In this document: positions 36,016 through 44,465 of the stretch, piece by piece
How the letters are laid out: each line of letters opens with the position of its first letter
Position numbering within the stretch: the stretch's first letter is position 1
Assembly: GCF_902497555.1 (NCBI RefSeq)
Contig: NZ_CABVGP010000004.1
Coordinates: 186,001 to 250,000, forward strand
From: Amycolatopsis camponoti
GTDB lineage: Bacteria; Actinomycetota; Actinomycetes; Mycobacteriales; Pseudonocardiaceae
DNA: 64,000 nt
Reading direction: 5' to 3'
The notes under the pieces: model-generated
What the model was told of the DNA's origin: nothing
What the model saw: only the letters and a program-made list of their open reading frames with translations
The model's database searches: none
Program-made: the position numbers and the translations under genes

Positions 36016-37824
36016 ATGAAGAGTGAATTCTGGAACCCGAAGAGGAAGGTGCGGCTCGCCGCGGCTTCCTCGGTGACGGCCGCCGCGGTCGTCGCCGGGC
36101 TGCTGGTGGCGGGCGGCAGCCCGGCGGTCGCCGCCACCGGCTGCAAGGTCACCTACGCGACCAACCTGTACGAGCCCGGGTTCACCGCGAACATCACGGT
36201 GACCAACCTGGGTGACCCGATCACGTCCGGCTGGGACCTCCAGTGGGACTTCGGCGGCAACCAGCAGGTCCAGCAGGGCTGGAGCGCGACGTTCACCCAG
36301 ACCGGCAAGCACGTCAGCGCGAAGAACCCGTCCTGGGGCGCCACGCTGGGGACGAACGCCACCGCGAGCCTCGGCTTCAACGGCCAGTACTCGGGGTCGA
36401 ACGCCGCCCCGACGTCGTTCACGCTCAACGGCGTCGTCTGCGACGGCAGCACGGGCGGCCCGTCGACCACGCCCACGACGCCGACGACCCCCACCACCCC
36501 GACCACGCCCACCACCCCGACGACCACGACCACGCCGCAGCCCGGCACCCACGTCGACAACCCGTACGCGGGCTCGAAGGGGTACGTGAACCCGGACTGG
36601 TCGGCCGAGGTGTCCGCCGCGGCCGCGGCCAAGGGCGGCACGCTCGGCGCCCAGATGGCGAAGGTGGCCAACACCTCCACCGCCGTCTGGCTCGACCGGA
36701 TCGCGGCGATCGAGGGCACCTCGAGTGCCCGCGGCCTGCGAGGGCACCTCGACGCCGCGCTGAGCCAGGTCAGCGGTGGCACGCCGGTGACGATCCAGAT
36801 CGTCGTGTACGACCTGCCGAACCGCGACTGCGCGGCGCTGGCGTCCAACGGTGAGCTGCAGGCCGGCTCGAACGGCCTGGCCCGGTACAAGTCCGAGTAC
36901 ATCGACCCGATCGCCTCGATCCTCTCGGACGCGAAGTACGCGCCGCTGCGGGTCGTCGCGGTCGTCGAGCCGGACTCGCTGCCGAACCTGATCACCAACA
37001 CCGCGACGGCCAAGTGCGCCGAAGCGCAGTCCACCGGCGCGTACACCCAGGGCATCCAGTACGCGCTGAACAAGCTGCACGCGATCTCCAACGTCTACAA
37101 CTACCTGGACATCGCGCACTCGGCGTGGCTGGGCTGGGACAGCAACTTCCAGCCGTTCGTGAACCTGGTCAAGCAGACGCTGCAGGGCACGACGGCCGGG
37201 GTGAACAGCATCGACGGCTTCATCAGCGACACGGCGAACTACACCCCGCTGACCGAGCCGAACCTGCCCGACTCGAGCCTCAACGTCGGCGGCCAGCCGC
37301 TGCGGTCGGCGACGTTCTACCAGTGGAACCCGTACTTCGCGGAGGTGCCGTTCGCCACGGCGATGTACAACGCGTTCGTCTCCGCGGGCCTGCCGAGCGG
37401 CATCGGCATGCTGGTCGACACCTCCCGCAACGGCTGGGGCGGCTCGGCCCGGCCCAGCGGCGCCTCCGGATCCACTGTGGACGCCTACGTCAACTCGGGC
37501 CGGATCGACCGGCGGCTGCACCGCGGCAACTGGTGCAACCAGAGCGGTGCGGGGCTGGGCCTGCGGCCCACGGCCTCTCCCGCGGCGCACTTCGACGCCT
37601 ACGTCTGGATCAAGCCGCCGGGTGAGTCCGACGGCGCGAGCTCGCAGATCCCGAACGACGAGGGCAAGGGCTTCGACCGGATGTGCGACCCGACCTACCA
37701 CGGCAGCGACCAGGCCAACGGCGGCAACCTGACCGGCGCCCTGCCGAACTCGCCGCTGTCGGGCAAGTGGTTCCAGGCCCAGTTCGAAGAGCTGGTCCAG
37801 AACGCCTACCCGCCGGTTTCGTAA
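36016..37824 (+). CDS. GH6 cellobiohydrolase with N-terminal CBM2
   Basis: A 602-residue secreted exo-cellulase. The signal peptide ends at AVA (about 40). CBM2 spans about 43-143, followed by a Thr-Pro linker made of repeated TTP units (about 150-175). The GH6 domain has the catalytic acid in VVEPDSLPN, the YNYLDIAHSAWLGW strand, the loop DTSRNGWGG and the C-terminal WIKPPGESDG. Extra loops typical of GH6 cellobiohydrolases are present, giving a tunnel acting from non-reducing ends, complementary to GH48. The ATG lies 26 nt after the GH5 stop with GAAGGAG upstream. Confidence 0.95.
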   Translation: MKSEFWNPKRKVRLAAASSVTAAAVVAGLLVAGGSPAVAATGCKVTYATNLYEPGFTANITVTNLGDPITSGWDLQWDFGGNQQVQQGWSATFTQTGKHVSAKNPSWGATLGTNATASLGFNGQYSGSNAAPTSFTLNGVVCDGSTGGPSTTPTTPTTPTTPTTPTTPTTTTTPQPGTHVDNPYAGSKGYVNPDWSAEVSAAAAAKGGTLGAQMAKVANTSTAVWLDRIAAIEGTSSARGLRGHLDAALSQVSGGTPVTIQIVVYDLPNRDCAALASNGELQAGSNGLARYKSEYIDPIASILSDAKYAPLRVVAVVEPDSLPNLITNTATAKCAEAQSTGAYTQGIQYALNKLHAISNVYNYLDIAHSAWLGWDSNFQPFVNLVKQTLQGTTAGVNSIDGFISDTANYTPLTEPNLPDSSLNVGGQPLRSATFYQWNPYFAEVPFATAMYNAFVSAGLPSGIGMLVDTSRNGWGGSARPSGASGSTVDAYVNSGRIDRRLHRGNWCNQSGAGLGLRPTASPAAHFDAYVWIKPPGESDGASSQIPNDEGKGFDRMCDPTYHGSDQANGGNLTGALPNSPLSGKWFQAQFEELVQNAYPPVS

Positions 37825-37830
37825 AAGGCT

Positions 37831-37871
37831 CCCGGGCCGGGCGGTGCCGCGCAGCCGCCGTCCGGCCCGGG
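37831..37871 (+). terminator. Strong hairpin between GH6 and GH12 genes
   Basis: Arms CCCGGGCCGG (37831-37840) and CCGGCCCGGG (37862-37871) plus an inner GCGG/CCGC pairing. It starts 6 nt after the GH6 stop, with no U-run. It may partly terminate or stabilise the upstream mRNA, lowering GH12 expression. Confidence 0.6.
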
Positions 37872-37906
37872 TCTCCACCTGTCCCTTCGTAAGCAGAGGA
37901 GTTCGC

Positions 37907-38668
37907 ATGAAGAACCGGCTACGAGCCACACTGGCGTCGTTCGGGGCCGCGAGCGTGCTGCTGTCCGGCGGCGTCGTGCTGACCGCCCCACCGGCCGCGG
38001 CCGACACGCAGCTGTGCGACAAGTACGGCTCGCTGCGCATCCAGAGCGGCAAGTACATCGTGCAGAACAACAACTGGGGCGACGACACGACCCAGTGCCT
38101 GTCGGTGTCCGCGAGCGGCTTCACGGTCACGACGGCGTCCCACAACCGTCCGACGAACGGGGCCCCGGGCAGCTACCCGTCCGTCTACGCCGGCTGCCAC
38201 TACGGCAACTGCAGTTCCGGCAGCGGCCTGCCCCGCCAGGTCCGGTCGCTCGGCTCGTTGCGGTCCCATGTGGACTACACGACCGTCCAGGCGGGACAGT
38301 GGGACGCCGCCTACGACGTCTGGTACGACCCTTCGCCGAACCCGTCCGGGCAGAACACCGGCGCCGAGGTGATGATCTGGGGCAACCACCGGGGTGCCCC
38401 GCAGCCGGTCGGCAGCGTGATCGGCACCGCCCAGCTCGCCGGCGCGACGTGGACCGTCTGGTTCGGGAACATCGGCTGGAACGTGATTTCCTACGTCCGG
38501 AACTCCGGAACCGACAGCCTCGACGTGAACCTGTCCGACTTCACCAGGGACGGCGTGAACCGCGGCAAGATCAGCGACGCCTGGTACCTGACGAGCGTCC
38601 AGTTCGGGTTCGAGCCGTGGCAGGGCCAGACCGGGCTGGGCGTGCGCTCGTTCAGCGTGTCCGGCTAG
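37907..38668 (+). CDS. GH12 endoglucanase
   Basis: A 253-residue secreted GH12 enzyme without a carbohydrate-binding module. The signal peptide ends at AAA (about 32). The jelly-roll catalytic domain has the nucleophile in NTGAEVMIWGNH (about residue 155) and the acid/base in VQFGFEPWQG (about 236). An N-terminal disulfide (C37 region) and the GCHYGNCSSGSG turn are typical. It acts on soluble or amorphous beta-1,4-glucan and often xyloglucan. The ATG has AGAGGAG upstream. Its TAG overlaps the stop codon of the convergent GNAT gene. Confidence 0.93.
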   Translation: MKNRLRATLASFGAASVLLSGGVVLTAPPAAADTQLCDKYGSLRIQSGKYIVQNNNWGDDTTQCLSVSASGFTVTTASHNRPTNGAPGSYPSVYAGCHYGNCSSGSGLPRQVRSLGSLRSHVDYTTVQAGQWDAAYDVWYDPSPNPSGQNTGAEVMIWGNHRGAPQPVGSVIGTAQLAGATWTVWFGNIGWNVISYVRNSGTDSLDVNLSDFTRDGVNRGKISDAWYLTSVQFGFEPWQGQTGLGVRSFSVSG

Positions 38669-39189
38669 AGGTCCTTGCGGAAGGACAGCCGGTCCAGGCC
38701 CGGCCCGTCGTAGTCGGGCTGGACCGGCAGTCCGCCGACCTCCTTCGGGCCCGCTTCGGTGACGAACCCCAGCCGGGTGTGGAAGGCGTGCGAACCCTTG
38801 TTCACCGGCGACGTGATGGCGCGGACGGTGCTGCGCCCGTGCGCGCGGCTGTAGGCGAAGAAGCGCTCGTACAGGGCGGCGCCGAGACCCTTGCCGCGCT
38901 CGGCGGGGTCGACGCCGACGAAGTGGATGTAGCTCTCGGCCGGCCGGGACGGCGAGAGGAACCCGATCAGGAACGCGACGATCCGGTCGTCCGCGGTCAC
39001 CAGGAAGCTGCTGCCGGTGAAGTGCTGGAACATCAGCTTGGGCAGCAGGAGGGCCCGCTGGCGGGAGCCTTCGTCGCCGCCGAGCCCGCCCCACCACGTG
39101 TCGAGGACGGCGAGGACGGGCAGGTGGTCGTCCGGGCCGGGGTGCCGGACGCGGTGGCCCGCGAGCGGGGTGAGGTCGGGAGTCGTCAT
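38665..39189 (-). CDS. GNAT-family N-acetyltransferase
   Basis: A 174-residue protein. The acetyl-CoA loop is VGVDPAERGKGLGAALYERFF (about 100-120; R/Q-x-x-G-x-G/A satisfied by RGKGLG), with FHTRLGFV later as the fourth motif. Substrate unknown. Length suggests a single GNAT domain. The ATG at 39189 is preferred over the upstream GTG. It sits between the cellulase operon and the second binding-protein gene but has no CebR-type site, so it may be a passenger. Confidence 0.85.
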   Translation of the reverse strand: MTTPDLTPLAGHRVRHPGPDDHLPVLAVLDTWWGGLGGDEGSRQRALLLPKLMFQHFTGSSFLVTADDRIVAFLIGFLSPSRPAESYIHFVGVDPAERGKGLGAALYERFFAYSRAHGRSTVRAITSPVNKGSHAFHTRLGFVTEAGPKEVGGLPVQPDYDGPGLDRLSFRKDL

Positions 39190-39309
39190 CGGGTCAGGGT
39201 GCCGGACCGGGGGAGTGGTGCGCGACCGCGTTTCGAACGGACACCGTGGCCGGTCCACTGTGTCCGGACCACAGACAGGAGACGCCGGGTGTCCACCCCT
39301 GGGAAAGTG

Positions 39310-40581
39310 TCACGGCACCACCTGGTGCACCCCGACGAGCACCTGCTGCCAGACGGCGGCCGGGTCGGCCCCCCGCTCGACCGCCTTGAGCGCGGGCGCG
39401 ACGACCGTCTCCTGGATCTTGCCGTCGCCCGGGCCCTTGTACTGCGGCTTGCCGACCTTCCGGGCCTGGGCGACGAAGACCTGCCCGCTCAGCGCGCCGC
39501 CGAAGTAGCCGTTCATCTCGCTGAGCAGGTCGGGGGAGGTGAAGGCCTCGATCTGGCTGGGGAAGTTCCCGCTCGCCCGGAACGCGTGCAGCTGCTGCTC
39601 GGGCGCGGTCAGCCAGGCGGCGAGCGCGGCGGCCTCCTTCGGGTGCTCGCTCGCGGCCGGCACGGTCAGGTAGGAGCCGCCCCAGTTGCCGCCGCCGTCC
39701 GGGAACGCGTCGGTGATCGCCCATTTGCCGGCGTTGCCGAGCCCGGCCTGCTGCTCGATGACGCCGAGCATCCACGAAGGACAGACCTTCGTCGCGAAGG
39801 CGCCGACGCGCAGGCCGTTGTTGCCGTCGTCGGCGAAGGCGGTGAGCCCGGCCGACTGCCCCTGCTTCACGGCGGTGGTCACCTGGTCCCAGGCCTCCCG
39901 GAGCGCGGTGTTCGTCTCGAGCGTCGGGCGGTCTTCGCGGTCGAGGTAGCCGACCGGGAGCTGGTTGACCATGGCGTTGAAGTTCTGCGCCGCCGAGTCG
40001 AACCAGGCCTTCCCCTTGGAGCGCTTGACGTACTTCGCGCCGGCCTCGAAGTAGCTGTCCCAGGTCGCGAACATCGTCTTGACCGAACCGGGGTCGGTCG
40101 GCAGCCCGGCCGCCTCGAGGAGGTCCTTGCGGTAGCACATCGCGAGCGGGCCGATGTCCGTGCCGTAGCCGATCAGCTTGCCGTCCTTGCTGCGGCCCGC
40201 CTCGTACTTCCACTCCAGCCACCGGCCCGGTTTGACGTCGGGCGGGCCGATCTCGGCCAGGTCGGCGAACTTCGCGGCCTGGGCGAGGACGTCGGAGAGG
40301 TGGCCTTCCTCGACGGCCTGGACGTCCGCGAGGCCCTGCCCGCTCTGCAGCTTGCCCAGCAGGTCCTGGTGGTACGGGCCGCCCTGGTCGGTCTTGACCT
40401 GGCGGACGTCGATCCCGGGGTGGGTGAACCGGTACCCGGGGATCAGGTCGTCGTAGCCGAACTCGCCGAACGTCGCCAGGGTGAGCGTGATGCGCTCGGG
40501 CGTCGCCGGGCCGCAGCCGCCGGTGAGGACGAGCAGGACGACGGCGACGGCGAAGGCCAGCCGTCTTCGGATCAGCCTCAT
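39310..40581 (-). CDS. Second CebE-like sugar-binding lipoprotein (orphan)
   Basis: A 423-residue solute-binding protein. The lipobox is LTGGC (about residue 23). It is closely similar to CebE along its length: LTLATFGEFGYDDLIPGY, KLIGYGTDIGPLAMCYRKDL and GNWGGSYLTVP are nearly identical in both. No permease genes accompany it, so it probably delivers its ligand to CebFG or to another transporter. A CebR-type operator lies 34 bp upstream of the ATG, and the divergent gene encodes another LacI protein. Confidence 0.88.
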   Translation of the reverse strand: MRLIRRRLAFAVAVVLLVLTGGCGPATPERITLTLATFGEFGYDDLIPGYRFTHPGIDVRQVKTDQGGPYHQDLLGKLQSGQGLADVQAVEEGHLSDVLAQAAKFADLAEIGPPDVKPGRWLEWKYEAGRSKDGKLIGYGTDIGPLAMCYRKDLLEAAGLPTDPGSVKTMFATWDSYFEAGAKYVKRSKGKAWFDSAAQNFNAMVNQLPVGYLDREDRPTLETNTALREAWDQVTTAVKQGQSAGLTAFADDGNNGLRVGAFATKVCPSWMLGVIEQQAGLGNAGKWAITDAFPDGGGNWGGSYLTVPAASEHPKEAAALAAWLTAPEQQLHAFRASGNFPSQIEAFTSPDLLSEMNGYFGGALSGQVFVAQARKVGKPQYKGPGDGKIQETVVAPALKAVERGADPAAVWQQVLVGVHQVVP

Positions 40582-40614
40582 GCGTTGCCCCTCCGCAGAT
40601 CACGCCCTCGTGAT

Positions 40615-40628
40615 TGGGAGCGCTCCCG
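40615..40628. promoter_or_regulatory. CebR-type operator between cebE-like gene and lacI
   Basis: TGGGAGCGCTCCCG, 13 of 14 positions, 34 bp before the binding-protein ATG and 91 bp before the lacI ATG. Confidence 0.85.
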
Positions 40629-40718
40629 GACGGAGTGTTGTTTCCGGGGCCACCGGGTGTCAAGGTGCGCGACGGCGGGTGTCCGGGCGGACACGCTTGC
40701 GCACCGGGAAGGACGGCG

Positions 40719-41984
40719 ATGAAGCGTCCGACGATCACCGACATCGCGCGCGAGGCGGGCGTGTCCAAGGGCGCGGTGTCCTACGCGCTGAACGGCCGCC
40801 CGGGTGTCTCGGAGGCGACCCGGCACCGGATCACGCGGATCGCGCGGGAGCTCGGGTGGTCCCCGAGCAGCACGGCGCGCGCCCTGTCCGGCGGCCGCGC
40901 CGGGGCGATCGGGCTGGTGCTCGACGGGCCGTCGGAGCTGGTCGTCCCGGCCCTGCTGGACGGGTTCTCCCAGGAGCTCCTGGTGCAGGTCGTGCCCGGC
41001 CGCGAGGCGGCGCTGGCGGTCCACCGCCGCTGGCGTGCCGAGCGCAAGGTGGACGGCGTGCTGCTCACCGGGCCGGGGTGCGCGGCGGAGCTGGTCCGGA
41101 TCGGGCTGCCGGCGGTGGTGCTCGGCGGGCCGGGCGGCCTGCCTGGCGTGCCGTCGGTCCGCCTGGACGACACGGCGGGCGCGGCGGAGGCCCTGGAGTA
41201 CCTGGCGGCCCTGGGACACCGGCACGTGGTCCGGATCGCGGGGGCGGCGGCGTTCTCGGAGGAGGGGGAGCGCGGGAGGGCCTTCACGACCGAGGCCCGC
41301 CGGCTGGGATTGACCGGCGGGGGGACCGCGGGTGCCGGTTCGGCGGGGACGCGGGGTTTCCCGGGTCCCCGGGGTGCCGGGCGGTCGAACGTGGGTGCGG
41401 TCGATCGCGACGGTCCGGTGACCGGCGGTTCGTGGGCCCCAGGCGGGCGTTTCGGTGCGGGTCTTGCTGCCGGTTCGGGGGATCGCGGTGGTCCGGGCCG
41501 GGCCGCCGCCGGCCGAGACCTCCCCGGCCCGGATCCGGCCGCCGGCACGGGAATCCGCCCGCCAGCCTCCCGAGACCGCCTGGACTCCTCCGGCGCCCGA
41601 CCCACCCCGCCCTCGGGAAACCGGTCCCGCCGCCCCACCGTCCACATCGAACCCTCGCCGGACGCGCTCCGGCACATCCTGACCGCTCGTCCCCGGCCCA
41701 CCGCCGTCCTCTGCGACACCGACTCGCTCGCCGTCGCCGCGCTTGCCGCCGCTCGGGAGCTCGGGCTCGAGGTGCCCCGGGATCTCTCCGTGGTCTCCTG
41801 GGACGACTCCGCCCTCTGCAGCCTCGTCCGTCCCGCTCTCTCCGCGATCCGGCGTCCGCTGGTGGAGCTCGGCGGGCTCGCCGCCTCCATGCTGCGGGAC
41901 CTCATCGCCGGGCAGGACGTCGGTGACGTCTGGGCCTCGCGGCCGCGGCTGGTCACCCGCGGCAGCACCGGTCCCGCCCGCTGA
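40719..41984 (+). CDS. LacI-family regulator with a long low-complexity insertion
   Basis: A 421-residue LacI protein; the family is normally about 335-350. The DNA-binding part is PTITDIAREAGVSKGAVSYA (4-23) and WSPSSTARALSGGRAGAIGL. The core resumes at HIEPSPDALRHILTARPRPT and VSWDDSALCSLVRPALSAIR. Between them residues ~199-308 are Gly/Pro/Arg/Ser-rich with more GGT and GCT codons than the rest, replacing what should be a ~20-residue loop in the effector domain. The frame is open throughout. It may be a CebR paralogue for the divergent binding protein; whether the insertion still allows ligand binding is doubtful. Confidence 0.8.
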   Translation: MKRPTITDIAREAGVSKGAVSYALNGRPGVSEATRHRITRIARELGWSPSSTARALSGGRAGAIGLVLDGPSELVVPALLDGFSQELLVQVVPGREAALAVHRRWRAERKVDGVLLTGPGCAAELVRIGLPAVVLGGPGGLPGVPSVRLDDTAGAAEALEYLAALGHRHVVRIAGAAAFSEEGERGRAFTTEARRLGLTGGGTAGAGSAGTRGFPGPRGAGRSNVGAVDRDGPVTGGSWAPGGRFGAGLAAGSGDRGGPGRAAAGRDLPGPDPAAGTGIRPPASRDRLDSSGARPTPPSGNRSRRPTVHIEPSPDALRHILTARPRPTAVLCDTDSLAVAALAAARELGLEVPRDLSVVSWDDSALCSLVRPALSAIRRPLVELGGLAASMLRDLIAGQDVGDVWASRPRLVTRGSTGPAR

Positions 41985-41996
41985 CGGGACCGGTGC
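41965..41996. terminator. 12-bp hairpin between converging lacI and LPMO genes
   Basis: Arms GCACCGGTCCCG and CGGGACCGGTGC with an 8-nt loop holding the lacI stop codon. It should end transcripts from both sides. Confidence 0.75.
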
Positions 41997-42008
41997 CGCA
42001 CCTTCGGA

Positions 42009-43070
42009 TCAGGTGCCCTGGCAGGTCGGCGTCGGCTGAGCGGGGTTCGTCCCCGGCGCTTTCACCACCAGGCCGAACGTCGTCGAACCGTCGGGCGCCA
42101 CCGCGCCGTTCCAGTCCGCGTTGCGGACCGACACCACCGAACCCGACTGGCTCAACGTCCCGTTCCAGACGCTGCCGATCGTCTGGCCCGCCGGCAGCGT
42201 CCAGCCCACCTGCCAGCCGCGGTAGGCGGCCGTGCCGTGGTTCATCACCGTCACCGTGGCCTGATAGCCACCGTTCCAGGCGTTCGTGACCTCGTACATC
42301 GCCATGCACGAGCCACCGCCCGACGGGGTGGTCGTCGGCGTCGTCGGCGTGGTCGTCGGGCTGCCCGGCTGGTGCACGCCCGTCACTTCGCCGTGCCCGC
42401 CGTCGAACGTCACGTCCGAGCAGCCGTAGAACGTCTCGGCGCTGTCGGAGCGCTTCCACACCGAATAGATGATGTGCCGCCCGGACTTGTTCGAGGGCAG
42501 CGCGCCGGTCCACTTGTACTGCCCGTCCACCGTGCCGACCTGGCCGGTCACCGGCGGGTGGTCGACGGTCAGGAACGGCTGGTCCTCAAGCGAGTCCCAG
42601 GTCAGCGGCTTCGACGGGTCCCAGCCGTCCTTCGTCACGTACGTGTAGAACCAGCCCGGGTGCGCGGCCCACGCGTTGTACGAGAAGTCGAACGTCGCCC
42701 CGGCGGTGAGGTGGGTCAGCGGCCAGTCGCCGACCTGGTCGAACCCGGCGTAGCCCGGGTTCCCGCCGGAGCACAGCTTCCCGTCCTCGATGAAGCCGCG
42801 CGTGCGGCCGGCGCCGTCGGATCGCAGCACGGCGAACCAGTTGTACAGCGAGTTGGCGCCGCTCGTGGCCACCGCGGACTGGCAGGCCGGGTTCTGCGGG
42901 ATGATCTGGCCGGTCGAGCTGAGCCCGTCCTGCCAGCACAGGAACGTCCGGCTGCCCGGTTTCATCATGGCCCCGTGCGCTTCGGCCGTGCCGGTGTTCA
43001 GCAGGATGACCGTCAAGCTCGCCAGCAACACGGTGACGGCGGCGAGGATCGTACTTCGTCTCCTGGTCAC
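42009..43070 (-). CDS. AA10 lytic polysaccharide monooxygenase with C-terminal CBM2
   Basis: A 353-residue secreted copper enzyme. Cleavage after AEA exposes His32 as the mature N-terminus (HGAMMKPGSRTFLCW). The second copper ligand is His137 in NAWAAHPGW and the axial residue Phe222 in SDVTFDGG. The sequence resembles cellulose-active CelS2/ScLPMO10C, so C1 oxidation of crystalline cellulose is expected. A Thr-Pro linker leads to CBM2 (about 255-352). It loosens crystalline cellulose for GH48 and GH6. A CebR-type operator lies 35 bp upstream of the ATG. Confidence 0.94.
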   Translation of the reverse strand: MTRRRSTILAAVTVLLASLTVILLNTGTAEAHGAMMKPGSRTFLCWQDGLSSTGQIIPQNPACQSAVATSGANSLYNWFAVLRSDGAGRTRGFIEDGKLCSGGNPGYAGFDQVGDWPLTHLTAGATFDFSYNAWAAHPGWFYTYVTKDGWDPSKPLTWDSLEDQPFLTVDHPPVTGQVGTVDGQYKWTGALPSNKSGRHIIYSVWKRSDSAETFYGCSDVTFDGGHGEVTGVHQPGSPTTTPTTPTTTPSGGGSCMAMYEVTNAWNGGYQATVTVMNHGTAAYRGWQVGWTLPAGQTIGSVWNGTLSQSGSVVSVRNADWNGAVAPDGSTTFGLVVKAPGTNPAQPTPTCQGT

Positions 43071-43105
43071 GTCTGTCCCTTCGTCGGGTAGCGTGCGTCG
43101 AAGAC

Positions 43106-43119
43106 TGGGAGCGCTCTCA
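43106..43119. promoter_or_regulatory. CebR operator of the LPMO gene
   Basis: TGGGAGCGCTCTCA, 13 of 14 positions, 35 bp before the LPMO ATG. Confidence 0.82.
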
Positions 43120-43236
43120 CGATCAGGATACGCGGTGGGGGTCGCTTCCGGAATCCCGCGGTGACGACCGGCGGTGCCGTGGCCTACCTTGGCGGAGGGA
43201 GCCGATCACCGGGCCGGCCGTGGAGAAGGGCAGAGA

Positions 43237-44430
43237 GTGGACAGTCCGTCATCGGTTCCCGCCTGGGTGCGCGCCGAACCCGCGCGGCTCCTCGGCTTCG
43301 CCGCCGACGCGGCCCACCCCGCCGGCGGCTTCGCCTGGCTCGACGACGCCGGGCGGCCGGTCCTCGACCGGCCCGTCGAAACCTGGATCACCTGCCGGAT
43401 GACGCACGTCTTCGCGCTGGCCCAGCTCCAGGGCGCGGCGACCGCGGCGCAGGTCGCGCACGGCGTCGAAGCGCTGACCGGCGTCCTGCGCGACCCGGAC
43501 CACGACGGCTGGTACGCGACGACAACGTTGTCAGAAAAGCGCGCCTACGAGCACGCCTTCGTCGTCCTGGCCGCGTCGAGCGCGGTCGCCGCCGGCGCCG
43601 AGGGCGCGGAACCGCTGCTCGCCGAAGCACTGGAAGTGGTCGAACGCCGCTTCTGGGAGCCGGGCGCGGGCCGCGTCGCCGACGTCTGGGACCGCGGCTG
43701 GACGCACCTGGAGGACTACCGCGGGGCCAACGCCAACATGCACACGGTCGAGGCGTTCCTGGCCGCGGCCGACGTCACCGGCGACCGGGTCTGGGCGACC
43801 CGCGCGCTGTCCATTGTGGACCACCTGGTGCACGGCGAAGCCCGCGCGCACGGCTGGCTGCTCCCGGAGCACTACGACGCGGGCTGGCACGTCGAGCTGG
43901 AGCACAACCGGGCCGAGCCCGCCCATCCCTTCCGGCCGTTCGGCGCCACCATCGGCCACCTCTTCGAGTGGGCGCGGCTGGCCGTGCACCTCAAGCGCGC
44001 GCTCGGGGCGGACGCGCCGGAGTGGCTGGTCCCGGACGCCGAGGCGCTGTTCGCGACGGCCGTCCGCCACGGCTGGGCCGTCGACGGCCGCCCGGGATTC
44101 GTCTACACCACCGACTTCGCCGGGACGCCGGTCGTGCGCACCCGCCTGCACTGGGTCGTGGCCGAGGCGATCGCCGCCGCGTGGACGCTCCACCAGGAGA
44201 CCGGCGAAGCGGCCTACCTCGACCGGTTCCGCGAGTGGTGCGACCACGCCGAAGCCTGTTTCGTCGACCGCGAACTCGGTTCCTGGCACCACGAGCTGGA
44301 CCCGGAGAACCGCCCCGCGGCGGCGGTCTGGGCGGGGAAACCGGACATCTACCACGCCTACCAGGCGACCCTCCTGCCCGCGTTGCCGGCCGCCGCGTCG
44401 TTCGCCGGCGCGTTGATCACCCACGGCTAG
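43237..44430 (+). CDS. AGE-family sugar epimerase/isomerase
   Basis: A 397-residue (alpha/alpha)6-barrel protein of the N-acylglucosamine 2-epimerase / mannose isomerase / YihS class. Typical segments are WITCRMTHVFALAQL (about 50-65), GANANMHTVEAFLAA with an active-site His (about 165-180), HVELEHNRAEPAHPFRPFG and RTRLHWVVAEAIAAAW. Cytoplasmic (no signal peptide). Aldose-ketose isomerisation of mannose, glucose or a 6-modified sugar is likely; the exact sugar is not determinable. GTG start 3-8 nt after GGAGAAGGGCAGAG. The aldo/keto reductase follows 35 nt later, likely in one operon; no CebR-type site is close to its start. Confidence 0.85.
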   Translation: MDSPSSVPAWVRAEPARLLGFAADAAHPAGGFAWLDDAGRPVLDRPVETWITCRMTHVFALAQLQGAATAAQVAHGVEALTGVLRDPDHDGWYATTTLSEKRAYEHAFVVLAASSAVAAGAEGAEPLLAEALEVVERRFWEPGAGRVADVWDRGWTHLEDYRGANANMHTVEAFLAAADVTGDRVWATRALSIVDHLVHGEARAHGWLLPEHYDAGWHVELEHNRAEPAHPFRPFGATIGHLFEWARLAVHLKRALGADAPEWLVPDAEALFATAVRHGWAVDGRPGFVYTTDFAGTPVVRTRLHWVVAEAIAAAWTLHQETGEAAYLDRFREWCDHAEACFVDRELGSWHHELDPENRPAAAVWAGKPDIYHAYQATLLPALPAAASFAGALITHG

Positions 44431-44465
44431 ACTGCGCGCGAAACCCCACGCCGACGAGGAGAACC

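Noticed and set aside
36470..36545. Tandem repeat in the GH6 gene as a possible minisatellite or CRISPR-like array
   Set aside because: It simply encodes the Thr-Pro interdomain linker; similar linkers occur in the other CBM2 enzymes.
41313..41642. Frameshift in the LacI gene as cause of the odd segment
   Set aside because: The frame before and after is the same and both ends align with LacI, so two compensating shifts or an in-frame insertion are needed; the insertion reading is simpler.
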